DNA of 64,000 bases, taken from the NCBI GenBank assembly GCA_036023115.1, contig JAYKKT010000073.1, positions 18,895,001 through 18,959,000 of the forward strand. Reading direction: 5' to 3'. Positions 44,542-56,309 of the stretch are shown here, piece by piece; positions within the stretch are counted from its first letter, which is position 1; each line of letters begins with the position of its first letter. Source of the stretch: Brasenia schreberi (lineage: Eukaryota > Streptophyta > Magnoliopsida > Nymphaeales > Cabombaceae). The notes beneath the pieces are model-generated. The model worked only from the letters and a program-made list of their open reading frames with translations, did not search any database and had not been told where the DNA came from. Both the position numbers and the translations under genes were made by a program.

Positions 44542-45530
44542 TCTTATGTTAAGAAATTTTGTTTGTGGTGGATTTCAATCATGATTTTGGTGGCATATCT
44601 CAAAGTGAAGGGCAATTAGGAGGCCACAACCTATGGTGATTCATGGTGGAGTGGAAAAACAAGACTTTTTCGGATGCTAGCTGAAAGTATCCAAGCGTAA
44701 CGATGAGCCACCAAGCAGGCGACTGTATACGACGGGTGAAGATGACTACCGCCCCTTAAGAGTTTGAATTTTGAAATTCAAACGACAGTTTAACTCATCC
44801 CAAAGAGAAGGAGATGTGCCATGAATTTAAGAAGGCTTATCTTCATTTAAATTCGAATTTGAGGATCAACATCCAATGAGCACTTCGTTGGACCTCCTCT
44901 TTGGTTTGAGGATTTGAATTCGAAGTAACAAGCTGTAGCCACCCTTTTAAAGGTGAGGGATTCTCTCTAAAAGTAGTGGAAAACTTTTTCAAAATAAAAA
45001 AGTAAAACAACAATTTGAATTCAAGGAGTTGCGAAATTTGAATTCAATCAAAAACAATTTCGCGTGGGACCTGAACTTGACTCTAGTGGAGTTGTTCCAA
45101 GGGTCAGAGTTCACATTTAAAATTTGGATGGTTAGAAATGTGTTCGGTCTTATCCTACTTTTGAAAAGGTTCTCTCCTAAAGTTGAGGAAGACTTTTGAC
45201 AAGTCTTAAACCTCAAGTTGCTGCAACATTCAAAATTCAAACAAAAAGTTAGAACGCGTGGGACATGATCCTGATTCTAAGAATTTTGAATTAAAGGTGG
45301 AAGGTGTTCAACCCAATCTCTACATCCACGGGACTTTCAATTGAAGCCGTGGACTTCAAAGAAGCTTGAGAGCAATCTTATGAAGAGAAGAACTCGTGAA
45401 GGAGTTTGGGAGAGAAAAAATCGAAGTAAAGATGTAATAGGACTCGACAGGGAGTAACGCGTCCCTTCAAGCCGAGACTTTAAGACTCAACCCCAAGTAC
45501 GGGCACAACCCTCTCTTCTTCCCATTCTCT
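44542..45530 (+). repeat. Gypsy-like LTR-type sequence, plus orientation
   Basis: Segment 44560-44815 (GATTTTGGTGGCATA, AGTTTGAATTTTGAAATTCAAA) is the inverted counterpart of 46215-46460. The remaining DNA is rich in TTTGAATTC motifs and has no ORF. It is assigned to the same retroelement family by that match only. Confidence 0.55.
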
Positions 45531-47400
45531 CAGCCGTGTGTTACTTTCTTGAGGAAAGAACACAAGTACAATGTTGCATACCCGAGTCTAAATTTCCCCA
45601 TCGTCCGATAGTGAACCACCCACCATACCGCATGAGGATCGGGTGTGATCCTTGGAGGAGAAGCTGTAACAATTGCAAAGGGAGTTAGAGGCCTCTTGAA
45701 AGAGCACCTCATCTTCTTAAGCAGCTCAACCACAAGTGGTGTTGACAACCGAACCTTTGGGGGCTTTGAACACCTCTGTTGTGACCTTTTTAGTGCAAGG
45801 GGGCTGATTCGTAAGGGTGTTGTGGCAGGGGACATGGCACTAGGGGTAGTGCCGTAGCATTGCTTTCGTTTGTCGACCTGGACATACCAGGTGCTATAAC
45901 TTGGATCATTGGTGCAATGGGCCTCCAAGGGTAGCAACCTCCCTTCAACAACATATGTCACAACATGGGGGGTTTGAACAAGGGTAGCCGACAGTCGGGG
46001 CAGGCAAATAAGCAAATACCTTAACGGGGTTCTCATCTGTCACCACCTAGCCTTCGAGATGTGGGGCAGCCATAATCTTCTCAATGCATAGGAAATCCAT
46101 GCCTAGGATGAGTGAGAAATCGTTTAGGCCGATCACCAAAAGGTCCATCTCTTTGGTCCAACTTCCAACCATCAAGCACCACGAGATGCTCTTAAGGAGT
46201 GGTGGTCATCTATTACACGTGAGGGATGAGGTCAACAATCGGTTGAATTTCAAAATTCAAACTTTTCACGGGTGGTCATCTCTACTCGTTGTCTTGGTGG
46301 CTCACCACCATGCTTGGATCCCTTTAGCTAGCACTCGAAGAAGCCTCTTTTTTACTCCACCACAATCAACCTAGGCCATGGTCTGATAGGTGCCCTTCAC
46401 CTTGAGCTATGCCACCAAAATCGTAATTGAAATCCATCACAAATGGTGGAGTTTGGTCAAACAAGATAATGCCTTGATTTCAATGGCCCACCCAAATGCA
46501 CAACCTTACAAGGGTTGGATAACACTCACCTTGCTATCTGGTGTGTAGTTGAGTCTTCTACTCTAACCACGGGGCTTCTCTTCCATGAAGCACCGTTGAA
46601 CCACCAGTGACTCATTTTTACCATGTTGAGTCTTTCTTCACATGCCGCCACTAACTTTGCCAAGAACTGTAACTCATCCGACTTTGATACCAAATTTTAT
46701 TGCACCACCAACGTTAGCAACACTAGTCTTCTCAACTAGAAAGCCTTACAAGTAAATCTTTACGAAACACTCACGAAAATGACTCAAAGATGAACTTTTA
46801 TTGAAAGAAAAGAGGGGTTACAACTCAAACCCGATTGACCCCTTGATCCTCTAAGAAAAACCATGTGATCGTCTAGGGGTTGGATAAGCCCCTAGACGCC
46901 TTGAAGTGGATCCACTCTTGGCCCTAGATTGGGCGCACAAGGGGTTCCTCGCTTATTCATACATGGGGAGAGAAACCTCTCTTGGCGCGTGGGGTGCGTG
47001 CTATAAGTCACTTGGAGCGCGGTGCTAGGACAGGGCACCTGAGGTTGTGAGGTGCTTGTGGGGATGTTGCAATGGATTAAGACGTGTGGGGCGTTAGGCT
47101 CGTGTTGGCAGGGCAACCCGCATGCACTAGCATTGTAGGGGGTTACTGTTGCACGCAGGTAGGTGTGCGGAGATCTCGGGACTCTGTCACAGTGGGGCAT
47201 GGCGCGTGGGTGTCCCATTGATGTACGATGCCACGGTGGTGTGCGGGACTGTAGCGTGAAGGGAGGTGGTGCACATGGTGCGGGATGAGGTCTGCATGTG
47301 CTTCGACATTTAGCATTGAAGTAAAGAAAGGCCAACCAGTACGAGACTTGGTTTTCTCTGGTATTACTTTGGGCAGACACGGGATCAAAAGTTCTGGGTC
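45531..47400 (-). mobile_element. Ty3/gypsy-like element remnant, minus orientation (LTR, PBS, protease)
   Basis: On the minus strand a retropepsin C-terminal signature ILGMDFL lies at about 46110-46090, with a preceding LDVGSWTKEMDLLVIGLND segment like plant gypsy proteases. A primer-binding-site-like TGGTATCAAAGT is at 46692-46681. LTR-like sequence with a polyadenylation signal (CAATAAAAG, about 46790) lies to its right. The stretch to about 47400 is GC-rich and probably the rest of the LTR. RT and integrase were not found. The frames are broken. Confidence 0.6.
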
Positions 47401-49400
47401 ATACTTATGCTGGGTTTAGGTGTTATTTCCTATAGTGTCAACACTGGACCATGGAATAGTACTTTCCTTTTTAATGCATTTATGAAAGCCAAGATGATTA
47501 TAATTCAATTAAAGACTGAGTTACAGAGTTGCGAACTCTCTTGTAACTTGAGTTCAACTCCTCCAGCACCAATATTCCTGAGCAACAACCAGAAAGTCTC
47601 ATTAAAAGAAAGACTAAAGGTCCTCAAAAGTAGCTAAAACTTGAGATTATAGTTTCTCACCAACCCAATTATCTAATGATTGTTTTCTTTCTATTTTATT
47701 CTGTCTTTTTTTAATATTTTTTTGCATTCGTTGGCTTGGTTCCAAACGAGCTTAAACATGGGTGCCTGTATTCAGCCATGTCCTGAAATTTTTGAGAAAC
47801 AAAAATATATATAAGTTACAGAAACATTAAATGACAACATCAATATCTGCTCCACTCCTTCAGCTCTTTCCTATGCCAATTTAGTAAGGTGAAGGGAAAG
47901 GGAAATGATACACGAAAATCTAACACGAACATGACCCAAAAGGTCACTTTTCAAGTTGTTTTCCTGCCATATAACCTCATTTAAATCACTAGTTCTGGGA
48001 TTTTTACAGCAGTATGATATACATACCTGCACATGCGCCTGCATGCAAACACACTATATAGATATATATTAGTGCAAGGAAAAGATGAGAATCTTCTTTT
48101 TCTATTGGTTTCATAACTTCATCTAGTTTTTTATTTCTTCAAACATGGTCGGCATTCATTTCCATCTTTTCTGTAATTTATATTTTTCGACAGTTGTGGG
48201 TTGATGATTGCAATGATAGGTAAACAAATAAAGAAACGCGAATATCCTTTTGTTGTGCATTCCAGTACTACACGATCTTCCGGAAGGGTTGAATTTTGGA
48301 CATTTTTGCATACCTCCCACTTTTGTTCAATTTGTTTTTTCTTGAAGAAAAAGTTCTTTAACACCAACTTGGGGGCTTCCATCGGTACTCATTCATTGAA
48401 CCTTTTCCTTTTTTCACACACCTTGCTAGATGCTCCCTTGGAGCTCTAAGGCTGCAATAAATCTAATTCAATTACCATTAGGATGTAAAGCCTTTCTCCC
48501 CGTGTGTGTGCTATGTCCAATCCATTGGCATCACTACTTCGTAGGATACTATTCAGAACACAGTTAATCATGTGCTCACTATGAGTAATACTACTAAAAG
48601 AGTCTGGTCAAGTTCGGATCTGATCGTGTCATGAAACAAACATTTCCTTCAACATGAACTTGGCAGAATTATGACTTACGATACAGATATGGGCATAAAG
48701 GTTCGTGCTCGTTTCCACCCAAAGGGACACAAAAATTAAGTAACAACATTCTTGTTGATCTGTTGTGAAAGGAACACAAAATGTCACAACACAAACACGA
48801 CTCGAAACACTAAATTGCCACCATGGAGTTTATACTAATTCGGGATGTGTGCTTCTCCAAACGTGATAGTCCGTGACACTGGGTGTCTGGAACCCAGGTT
48901 GGATATCTGGAACTCTTCATTAGCTGTAGAATTTTGGTCCGGTCGGCTTAATGATTTGAAACACCATTGTCTTGCGAGCTGTAAGGCAAAATGGCCATGG
49001 ATCCACATGGTGTCATGTTTGCGTTGCATTGGCACCGGTCACCATTTCCGGTTCATGTTGTATCCGTGAGCAAATGCAATATGCCGTGGTTGTGTACATG
49101 GGTATATCTCAAAGACGGTTTCTTGTCATTAAAAAAGAGGTTCCAGGTTCAAATACAATTTCATGCAGTAAGCAGCTGGAGCATGTAGCCCATGTGCATG
49201 GGAACTCTCTACCTTTGAACCTAAATTAATAGTCACACAACAGGTACAGATTGGGTTATATGGGGTTTAACACTAATTAATCAGCCCACGAATGGTTGGG
49301 TCCGCCATTGAGTATAACCAATTGCTTGCTATGTATAGGGGTAGCGATTTCAGAGCTGACCTGACGATCAGATCCCTCGAAGTCCATGTTGGGGGTTCAA
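47401..49400. other. Intergenic DNA, no supported gene
   Basis: AT-rich sequence with short chance frames. A B-box-like GGTTCAAAT near 49145 is too isolated to call a SINE. Confidence 0.4.
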
Positions 49401-49525
49401 CTAGACATGGCTGGTTCTAGTTATCTCTGAACCTAGAACTGAAACCATGCCGGTATTGGACTGGTTCTGGTTCCGGTATCAGTTTGAGGCTTAAACTGAC
49501 TGGAACCAAACAAAGAACCACTACA

Positions 49526-49589
<64 letters not shown>

Positions 49590-49846
49590 AACTGAGGGTT
49601 TAGAACTGTTTGTTCTGGTCGGAAGGTGGAACCGGAACCGAACTGGGTAGTATCCAATTCCTAGTCCTGTTTGGTTTTGATTGGAACTGCTGAGCCGGTT
49701 CAGGAATATATATATATTGAACTGAGGGTTTAGAACTGCTTGTTCTGGTCGGAAGGTGGAACCGGAACCGAACTGGGTAGTATCCAATTCCTAGTCCTGT
49801 TTGGTTTTGATTGGAACTGCTGAGCCGGTTCAGGACCAGCCATGTC
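49401..49846. mobile_element. MITE of the CCGGTTC-rich family with a TA repeat and an internal duplication
   Basis: The ends GACATGGCTGGTTC (49404) and GACCAGCCATGTC (ending 49846) form an inverted terminal repeat. The interior has (TA)n at 49529-49587 and two nearly identical direct copies starting TTGAACTGAGGGTTTAGAAC at 49587 and 49717. Coding capacity is absent. A target-site duplication was not evident. Confidence 0.65.
49587..49834. repeat. Tandem direct duplication, period 130 bp, inside the MITE
   Basis: Units 49587-49704 and 49717-49834 differ at about one base (GAACTGTTTG versus GAACTGCTTG) and are separated by a short TA run. The duplication is recent relative to the element. Confidence 0.85.
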
Positions 49847-51475
49847 TTGTTTAAACACAGTCAAAAGGAAGGTCAGGTCCAAGTGAAAGCTAACCCGACT
49901 TGGTAATATACATAAATATATCAATATAAATAAATTATATGTATATGTGTTATTGTTTGAAAATGTATGAGCAGAAGCTAGCTCGTGCTAGAAATTAGCT
50001 GATTACGAGCCACCTGTGTTCGGTTCAATCGGCAGCTATGTGGAATCCCTTACTGCCTGGCTAACAGTCGGGACCTCTTCAATAAGCTGACCCAGTATAG
50101 GATGACCCGGTTCAAGTGGAAGTGCCGAAGTGCTTTGGGTGCACTTGCTATGTCTTCTTTTGTTGAGTACATTTGATCTTTTGTTATGCAATCACCTCCC
50201 TCCATCTCTCAAGTGTAGCCCAAGGGATCCAAAAAAATAATATTAGCATTACTCATCAAATATTTTGCCTTACGTAGGACCAATACATTAGGACCCATAC
50301 ACCTGTTTGCGTGAGTGTGTGTTTGTTCTAACCCCTCAATTCCCATCTGCAAATACAAAAGCCATCTACCGGATCACATGTAACAGCAATTAGTTTACAT
50401 GTTGAGTTTGATGCAAAGATGGTAATCGGGCATTTTCAAATCTTCTTTTTTCTCATAAAGTTGTGGGCCATTCCCCACAAAAACCAAACTTTGACAGTTC
50501 CTATTTGATTTATTGATTATTTATGTTATAAAAAGGAAATAATCTGGGGGCAAAATGGACGGTAGGAATCAGTTGTGCTCTTGTTTATGTACCCATGCTC
50601 ATCGGTAGGGCCCCTGTTGCCCACTCACGGGTGGCGAGTTCGATTTTGGGGGACTGCATCTGTGTGTTTCAAAACCATGAAATGCATAAGTTACATGTCC
50701 AACATCAATAAAGTTGCCCTTTTTATTGTTTAATTAGTATATTTAAAGGTATTATGAAGTTCACTTAAGGTTTAATTTCTTAAACGGATGCATCTATTCA
50801 TGAAGGAAAAAGAAGCTTTCAAAATGGCGGAATTTTCATATTTATAAAATTTAACCTGTTAAGATCTTCGAGATGACATACTCTCAAAAATGTAATTGTC
50901 CAATAAGGACAACTAAGAAAACAAAAGTGCTTTTCCTATATGAATTTCGACCATGGACCGCTCTTAATTAAATAGTCATGACTCATAGTATGTTATTTGG
51001 GAGGAAGAACTTTAGCATTATTATTCTTAATAATATAAACAAGGTTCCGTTCCAACCTTTTTTTTAAGAAAGTAAAATTTAATTAAAGTTTGGAAAATCT
51101 CCTTCACGAGTAGGATTCCAAACCAATTTAGGTAAAGAGAACAACGATATTATCTTTTTTTGCCAAATTGGGTCGGATGGTATCATCGTACCTACAGTAA
51201 ATTCTTACCTTGTGATTAGAGAGATGCACCATTTCAGACCGTTCGATCTTGTTAAAACTTTTGTTAATTTTTACGGTACGAATGGTACTGAAGTCCACTA
51301 GAATTACGGAAGCTTACAATAAGCATATGGTAATTTACATAAAGTATAGTGGCGGTTTCCCACGAAGCGTTCATATATCATCCCTGTCGTCGTCGCTCAC
51401 AGAGGGGGGTTCGCGCTCTCTGCATTCTGTTCGTTCTCTCTGTGACTTCTTGACTTGCCGTCGACCGTAAAAAGG
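49847..51475. other. Upstream region of the SAUR gene; one SINE-like unit, otherwise empty
   Basis: AT-rich. Around 50585-50670 an A-box-like CATGCTCATCGGTAGGGC and a B-box-like GGCGAGTTCGATTTT are spaced as in the other SINE-like units. The SAUR promoter must lie in the last few hundred bases. No unambiguous TATA box was chosen. Confidence 0.45.
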
Positions 51476-51955
51476 ATGTGCAGTGTTAGCAGCGCCAGCA
51501 AGATCCAGTACATTGTGCGGATCCGGCAGATGCTGTGCAGATGGAGGAGGAAGGCCGCTGCTGCCGCGCGCTTCTCTCGAGTCAGAGACAACGGAGTTCC
51601 GGCTGACGTTCCCTCGGGCCACCTGGCGGTGTACGTCGGGAAGAGCAGGCGGCGGTTCGTCATCCGGACGAGTTACCTCAACTCTCCGGCGTTCCGTTCG
51701 TTGCTGAGTGAGGCTGAGGCGGAGTACGGGTACAACTACGTGGGCCCGCTCGTGATTCCCTGCGACGAGTCGGTCTTCGAACAGATTCTCCGCTTCATTG
51801 CCGGTTGCCACGCCTACGGCGAAGACCGGAGCTCCAGATACCTACCGGCGGCAAACTCCGCTAGGGTCGAGCATCAAACGCGCTGCGTCGACGCGAGGCT
51901 CTGGTTGGAGTCCCGGCCGTTACTCAACGGCGTCGCAGAGCGATCCGTCGTGTAG
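51476..51955 (+). CDS. SAUR family protein (small auxin up RNA)
   Basis: SAUR proteins are short, mostly intronless auxin-responsive factors; many promote cell expansion by inhibiting PP2C.D phosphatases at the plasma membrane. The 159-residue single-exon frame contains the SAUR core at about residues 44-106: DVPSGHLAVYVG, then RRRFVIRTSYLNSPAFRSLL, EAEYGY and GPLVIPCDESVFEQIL. The N-terminus is basic (IRQMLCRWRRKAAAAARFSR) as in the longer SAURs. ATG 51476 is the first in the frame. The body is GC-rich compared with the flanks, as often seen for intronless SAURs. Subgroup not assigned. No defect seen. Confidence 0.93.
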   Translation: MCSVSSASKIQYIVRIRQMLCRWRRKAAAAARFSRVRDNGVPADVPSGHLAVYVGKSRRRFVIRTSYLNSPAFRSLLSEAEAEYGYNYVGPLVIPCDESVFEQILRFIAGCHAYGEDRSSRYLPAANSARVEHQTRCVDARLWLESRPLLNGVAERSVV

Positions 51956-52734
51956 TATCGGAGGCTGGGATCTAAATCCGCTCTGGTTCCTTCATATCTC
52001 GCAAAACGCCGATGTTTTGTTTCTTTTCCGTGATTCTATCCGCATTCGGAATTTTGTTTTCTGATATTTTTTCTCTTTGACGATCATCGAGATTCGCTCC
52101 ATCAAGGGGGGGCAGATTAGGTATGAACGATCGAAATCGGAGCGTTGTCGTCCGCACCGGGAGAACTTTGGCCGTCGGCCCGTCGGATTGAGCACTGAGT
52201 AATTTGTTTCTCTCCCTTAATTTAGTTCTTGTATTTGAGGATGGCGATGGTGTTGATGGACGGAATCGACCTCCCATCCACTTGATGGATTATCTTTCCT
52301 TTCTCTTTCAATTGTATATACTTTTGCTTAATTGTATTTATGAACCAGTCTAGTTAATCTGCATTTGAGTTCTTTGGTTACTTGTCCTGATTTGATGATT
52401 TTGCCATTCACCATTAACTTTATTGACCACGGAGCTTGGTTAACGGCGTGAAAATATCACATCATCTTCGTAGCTGATTGTTCCGGTGAATATTTATCTG
52501 GTAAAGAAATGATCGAGACCATATTACGGCGCTACTGTTTAACTTACCGCGATAAATTTCATTCTTCAAGAAAACTGACGGCCAGAAAGTATTTTCTCTT
52601 TTCTGTTTTGTTTTCTTTTTTGGCAATTGGAGACGTCGGAGCCAGGCATGCACGCCCGGCTCGTCGAGCTCACAACCCTCATCTCGTGAGTCAAGTGTCC
52701 GCCGGGTTAGACATAGTCAGTCTGCAACCGTCCC

Positions 52735-53110
52735 AATGGCTCTAGCTGGAACTGAACCTGTGCCAGGAAATGGAACCGGTCAAACCGGATATGGGATCGG
52801 GGACCACTCGGTTCATTGTCGATTCCACGTCCCATGAAACCGGAATCAGGTCTGAATCAGAACAGACACTTCCAAACTGCCTGCTTTATATATATATATA
52901 TATATTTTTAAATTTTTAAATGATAATGATTTTTCACAATTGTACGTGGTTTAGGAGTCAAACCGAAACTAGAAGTAGTGGTTCGAAACCACAACCAAAA
53001 CTGGCCTGAGTCTCGGTTGGGACTATGGTTCCTATTCCTAGTTTCAAGAAAACTAAAGGTCGTGAGTTCGATACACTCGACAAGCGTCCGGCTTTGTCCG
53101 GCCTCACCTT
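52735..53110. repeat. Dispersed repeat with ACCGG motifs and a SINE-like end
   Basis: 52735-52870 repeats the GGAACCGGTC/AACCGGAT style of the 13245 and 49401 elements, and a TA run follows at about 52888-52904. 53030-53110 contains GTCGTGAGTTCGATACAC, a B-box-like motif. The ends are uncertain. Confidence 0.4.
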
Positions 53111-54999
53111 ACCAAAGGGTAAGGAAGAAGCAAACGAGGGAAGCCAAACTAACAACAGAAAGAATGCTTACTCACGTGGTATCCACACACCGATAAGGGG
53201 AGAGTCAGAAGTGTTTGCACATGCGTGATCCCCATTTCACATGGAGTTGGGACGAGTGCCCTCGTTGAGCCATTTTTCTCAGTAAGCGTTCAAAATATGC
53301 ATCTGATCACATTTTTTTAATGCATAATTCGAGATCTCAGCCGTCCAATTTTATGATTGAGGGTTGATCTTCGCTGAGTAATTAATGAGATCGAACCCAC
53401 AATGGAAACTTTAAAACCATTCTAATCGTTTTGGGCACCATTTTTGGCCCGTTTAACATGCATAATCTGATCTCAAAGAAGAAATGGTCAGTTGTTTCCC
53501 CCAAGAAAAGAGAAAAGAAATGGTGAGGTGATCCTGCGTTGGGTCTTGAAATAAACCCTAGAAACGGAGCGTTTGAATTGCGGCAAATTTTGACCCAAGA
53601 CAATTACGCCCAGATTCTCGGGGTCCTGCGCGCCTTGGGATGGGTTCCATGTGAGGGCTATCAAATATGCTCAGGGTGCTTGGGAGGTGTAGATGGTCAT
53701 GGTTTACCTACTGGTATAATATCAGATCCAAAGGAACACATCAGAGGATCTCATGGTGGAAGAGATAGATATCATTGAATGGGTAGTAGGGGGCACCAGA
53801 TGATGTTCAAATTACATGATATTACGAGTCCTCTAAGGAATTGGATATTGATCCTGATCCAAATTTGGGCAGCCCGTGGTTGGATCACAAGAAACCCTTC
53901 AAGTTGGTATTGATTTCAATCTTCCCAAATTGTGAATTCATCACAAGATCATCGAGGGACCGATAATTCAGTGTGGAAAGGTTTGCTATAGGAACCAATT
54001 GCTTGAAGATGCTACATAAGGTTACTAGAGAGATTCAGGATGGGTTCTTAAAATCCAATGGTGGAACTATTTACGGGCGAGGCGAGGTGGCGGCCACACC
54101 TGAAATCGGGAAAAATAAAAAAAGAAAAAGTCAAAATATTTTGAAAACCTTATCTCCACACCTGAATTTCGCCAAACTGAAGTTTGTCTTCTCCCAGAAA
54201 AATTTCTAGGTCCACCACCTATTATTCATGTGCATATATGTGTAGGGAATCCATTTTTATGTGCACAATTAGCAATAGTTCACTTGGCTAGGTTGTCAAT
54301 TCAACAAGTTGAAGTTCATGAGTTCGATACATGGGGCATGCATCTGGCTTCATTCGTAGTACCCAAAAAATAACTATAGACAAGTTAAGGAAAAAAAGAA
54401 GTCTTGTACACTGCTTGTGAATATTGTTATATATGCATGATTAACCTGGGTCCGAACTATTGGTATACATATTGGTATTAACCATTTATTGCCCGTATAA
54501 GTTTATCATGTGTCGTACCATATAATACGACTTAGCTTTTGCTCGTTTCCTGGTTTCGAACTCATGACCTTCGAGGTATGAGTCGACCTGCTAACCAGGT
54601 GAGCTATTGCATGTCCTGCAGGTGCATTTGTTTTTTTTCTTCTTCATATGTACTACGAGTTCAAACTAAACCAGATCTTACGGATATGATAATCCGAAAA
54701 AAGATCTTAGAAATCCGAGATTTGTGAAATTATGGATCCATCACAGTTCTAATACAGATTGCACCAAGTTCAGACCAAGAAACAAAACAAACTGGGCTGC
54801 TTGGTTCGGCGTGCACGAGTCCTAATACAGACTTTATGATCAGATTGTTGAACAAACTTGTGTTCTATACATGTTTGATTGGGCTCTGCTCGGCTCAGCG
54901 GAGGAGCCAAGAGGTTGATTATGAAAACGATCATAAAATGGTGACAGATTCACGAACAGACCGTGTTCTATCTCTTGTCCGAGACCACATCAATTAGGT
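53111..54999. other. Intergenic DNA with small repeats, no supported gene
   Basis: A repeat at about 54070-54215 matches 34945-35115 in order and wording (GGGCGAGG, ACACCTGAAATC, TTTCTAGGTCC). A segment at 54290-54375 carries CATGAGTTCGATACATGG. No coding domain recognised. Confidence 0.4.
54545..54630 (-). mobile_element. SINE-like tRNA-derived unit
   Basis: On the minus strand an A-box-like AATAGCTCACCTGGTTAGCA lies about 30 bases before a B-box-like GGTCATGAGTTCGAAACC. It is one of the clearest Pol III promoter-like pairs in the window. The tail was not delimited. Confidence 0.55.
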
Positions 55000-55000
55000 C

Positions 55001-55531
55001 TAGAGATGTTCATGGGGCTGGGAACAAAGTCCCTGCCCTCATCCCCATTTCAAAACTCCGTCTCCGTCCCATCCCCGCGATGGGGACCAAGGAAGCCCCA
55101 TATCCATCCTCATGTCTCCCGTGGCCCGCAGGAACCCATCGGAAGAAAGAGGGAGGCTCAAGCACACATTGGAACCCATTTTTCATTTGAAATGAAACCC
55201 TGATTTATACGAAATGCATCCAAATTTGGATATATTATTGTGAATGAATATATGGGGTAATGACGATGAATTCATGTATTAAAAAAAGAGGTGACACTTT
55301 TTTATTTATCACGTTTGTCTTATTTTCTGATCAATCTAACTTTCTAAAATAAATGAGAAGAGTGGTCGGGACCAGGTTCATCGGGTGGGGACCTGCTATC
55401 TCCATCCCCGTCCCAATCCTGCCGGGGGTCTCTTCACTCTTCCTGCCCTCATTTTTACTCCCCGAATCCATCCTGTTCGTTCGGGATGGGTTCCCACAGG
55501 GAGCCGGGAATCTCCTCCCCGAACATCCCTA
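55001..55531. mobile_element. hAT-like MITE (531 bp)
   Basis: Starts TAGAGATGTTCATGGGG and ends CCCGAACATCCCTA, an inverted repeat of about 11 bp with one mismatch. Subterminal runs of GGGGA/TCCCC lie in both arms. The flanks ATTAGGTC and ATTTAAGT are only loosely alike. No coding sequence. Confidence 0.55.
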
Positions 55532-56054
55532 ATTTAAGTCTATCGGATCATTCCAACCAAAGTTCATGATCGCTGTGAATAGACCCGTGAGTGGGAAGGG
55601 ATGGTGATCCATTTCTTTTACAATGGGTCCGATCTTTATCCACAACAAAAATCAGATCTGGATCCAGGGCAAAGGTGAGTTAAATATGGGTCTTGGGTTT
55701 TACCAATAGAACTGATGACAAGAAGTTAAATTTCAGAGTTTTCGATGAATTGAATAAAATTCTAATAAATATGGTTGAGGAGCATTGTTCCAGTTAAGGT
55801 TGATGGAACTGGTCCAACCAAAGTCATTTGGTTCTTGGATCAACAATTCAAACTGATCCAGTTCGGTTACAACAATACTGGTTCATCATTTTTCCAGGTT
55901 ATCAATAATTCAACACAAAACCGCGTTGTCTTGAAAATGTTGCAGAAATCGTGTGCATAAACCCTAGGGAAGGCAATGGTGACCCGATCCATGGGGCCTC
56001 ATCCGACCGACCTGATTAGATTCGGGTAAGAATACAAGTTATCCTTATCCATAC
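55532..56054. other. Intergenic DNA upstream of the FPP gene
   Basis: Includes CCGGTTC-like repeat traces near 55780-55900. Nothing else recognised. Confidence 0.35.
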
Positions 56055-56060
56055 TCCACA

Positions 56061-56153
<93 letters not shown>
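56055..56153. repeat. Compound (CA)n(TA)n(GA)n microsatellite
   Basis: Three dinucleotide runs follow each other without interruption about 200-300 bp before the probable FPP transcription start. Confidence 0.9.
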
Positions 56154-56155
<2 letters not shown>

Positions 56156-56309
56156 TTAGCTGATATACTTTGGATCGGATTTTGACTGGATTCATATTCC
56201 TGATCCGGTTGCAAAGTTGCCCCTAAATAGCGTTCGGGACCAAATCCTTCGTCAGGGAGGTTTTGGGAGTAAATAGCATAAACGAGGGTGGTTTCGTCAT
56301 TAAGGGCCA

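Noticed and set aside
46892..47380. 162-codon Pro/His-rich frame on the minus strand
   Set aside because: It lies in GC-rich LTR-like DNA, shows no domain, and is probably open by composition alone.
51371..51811. 146-codon minus-strand frame opposite the SAUR gene
   Set aside because: Antisense shadow of the GC-rich SAUR frame.
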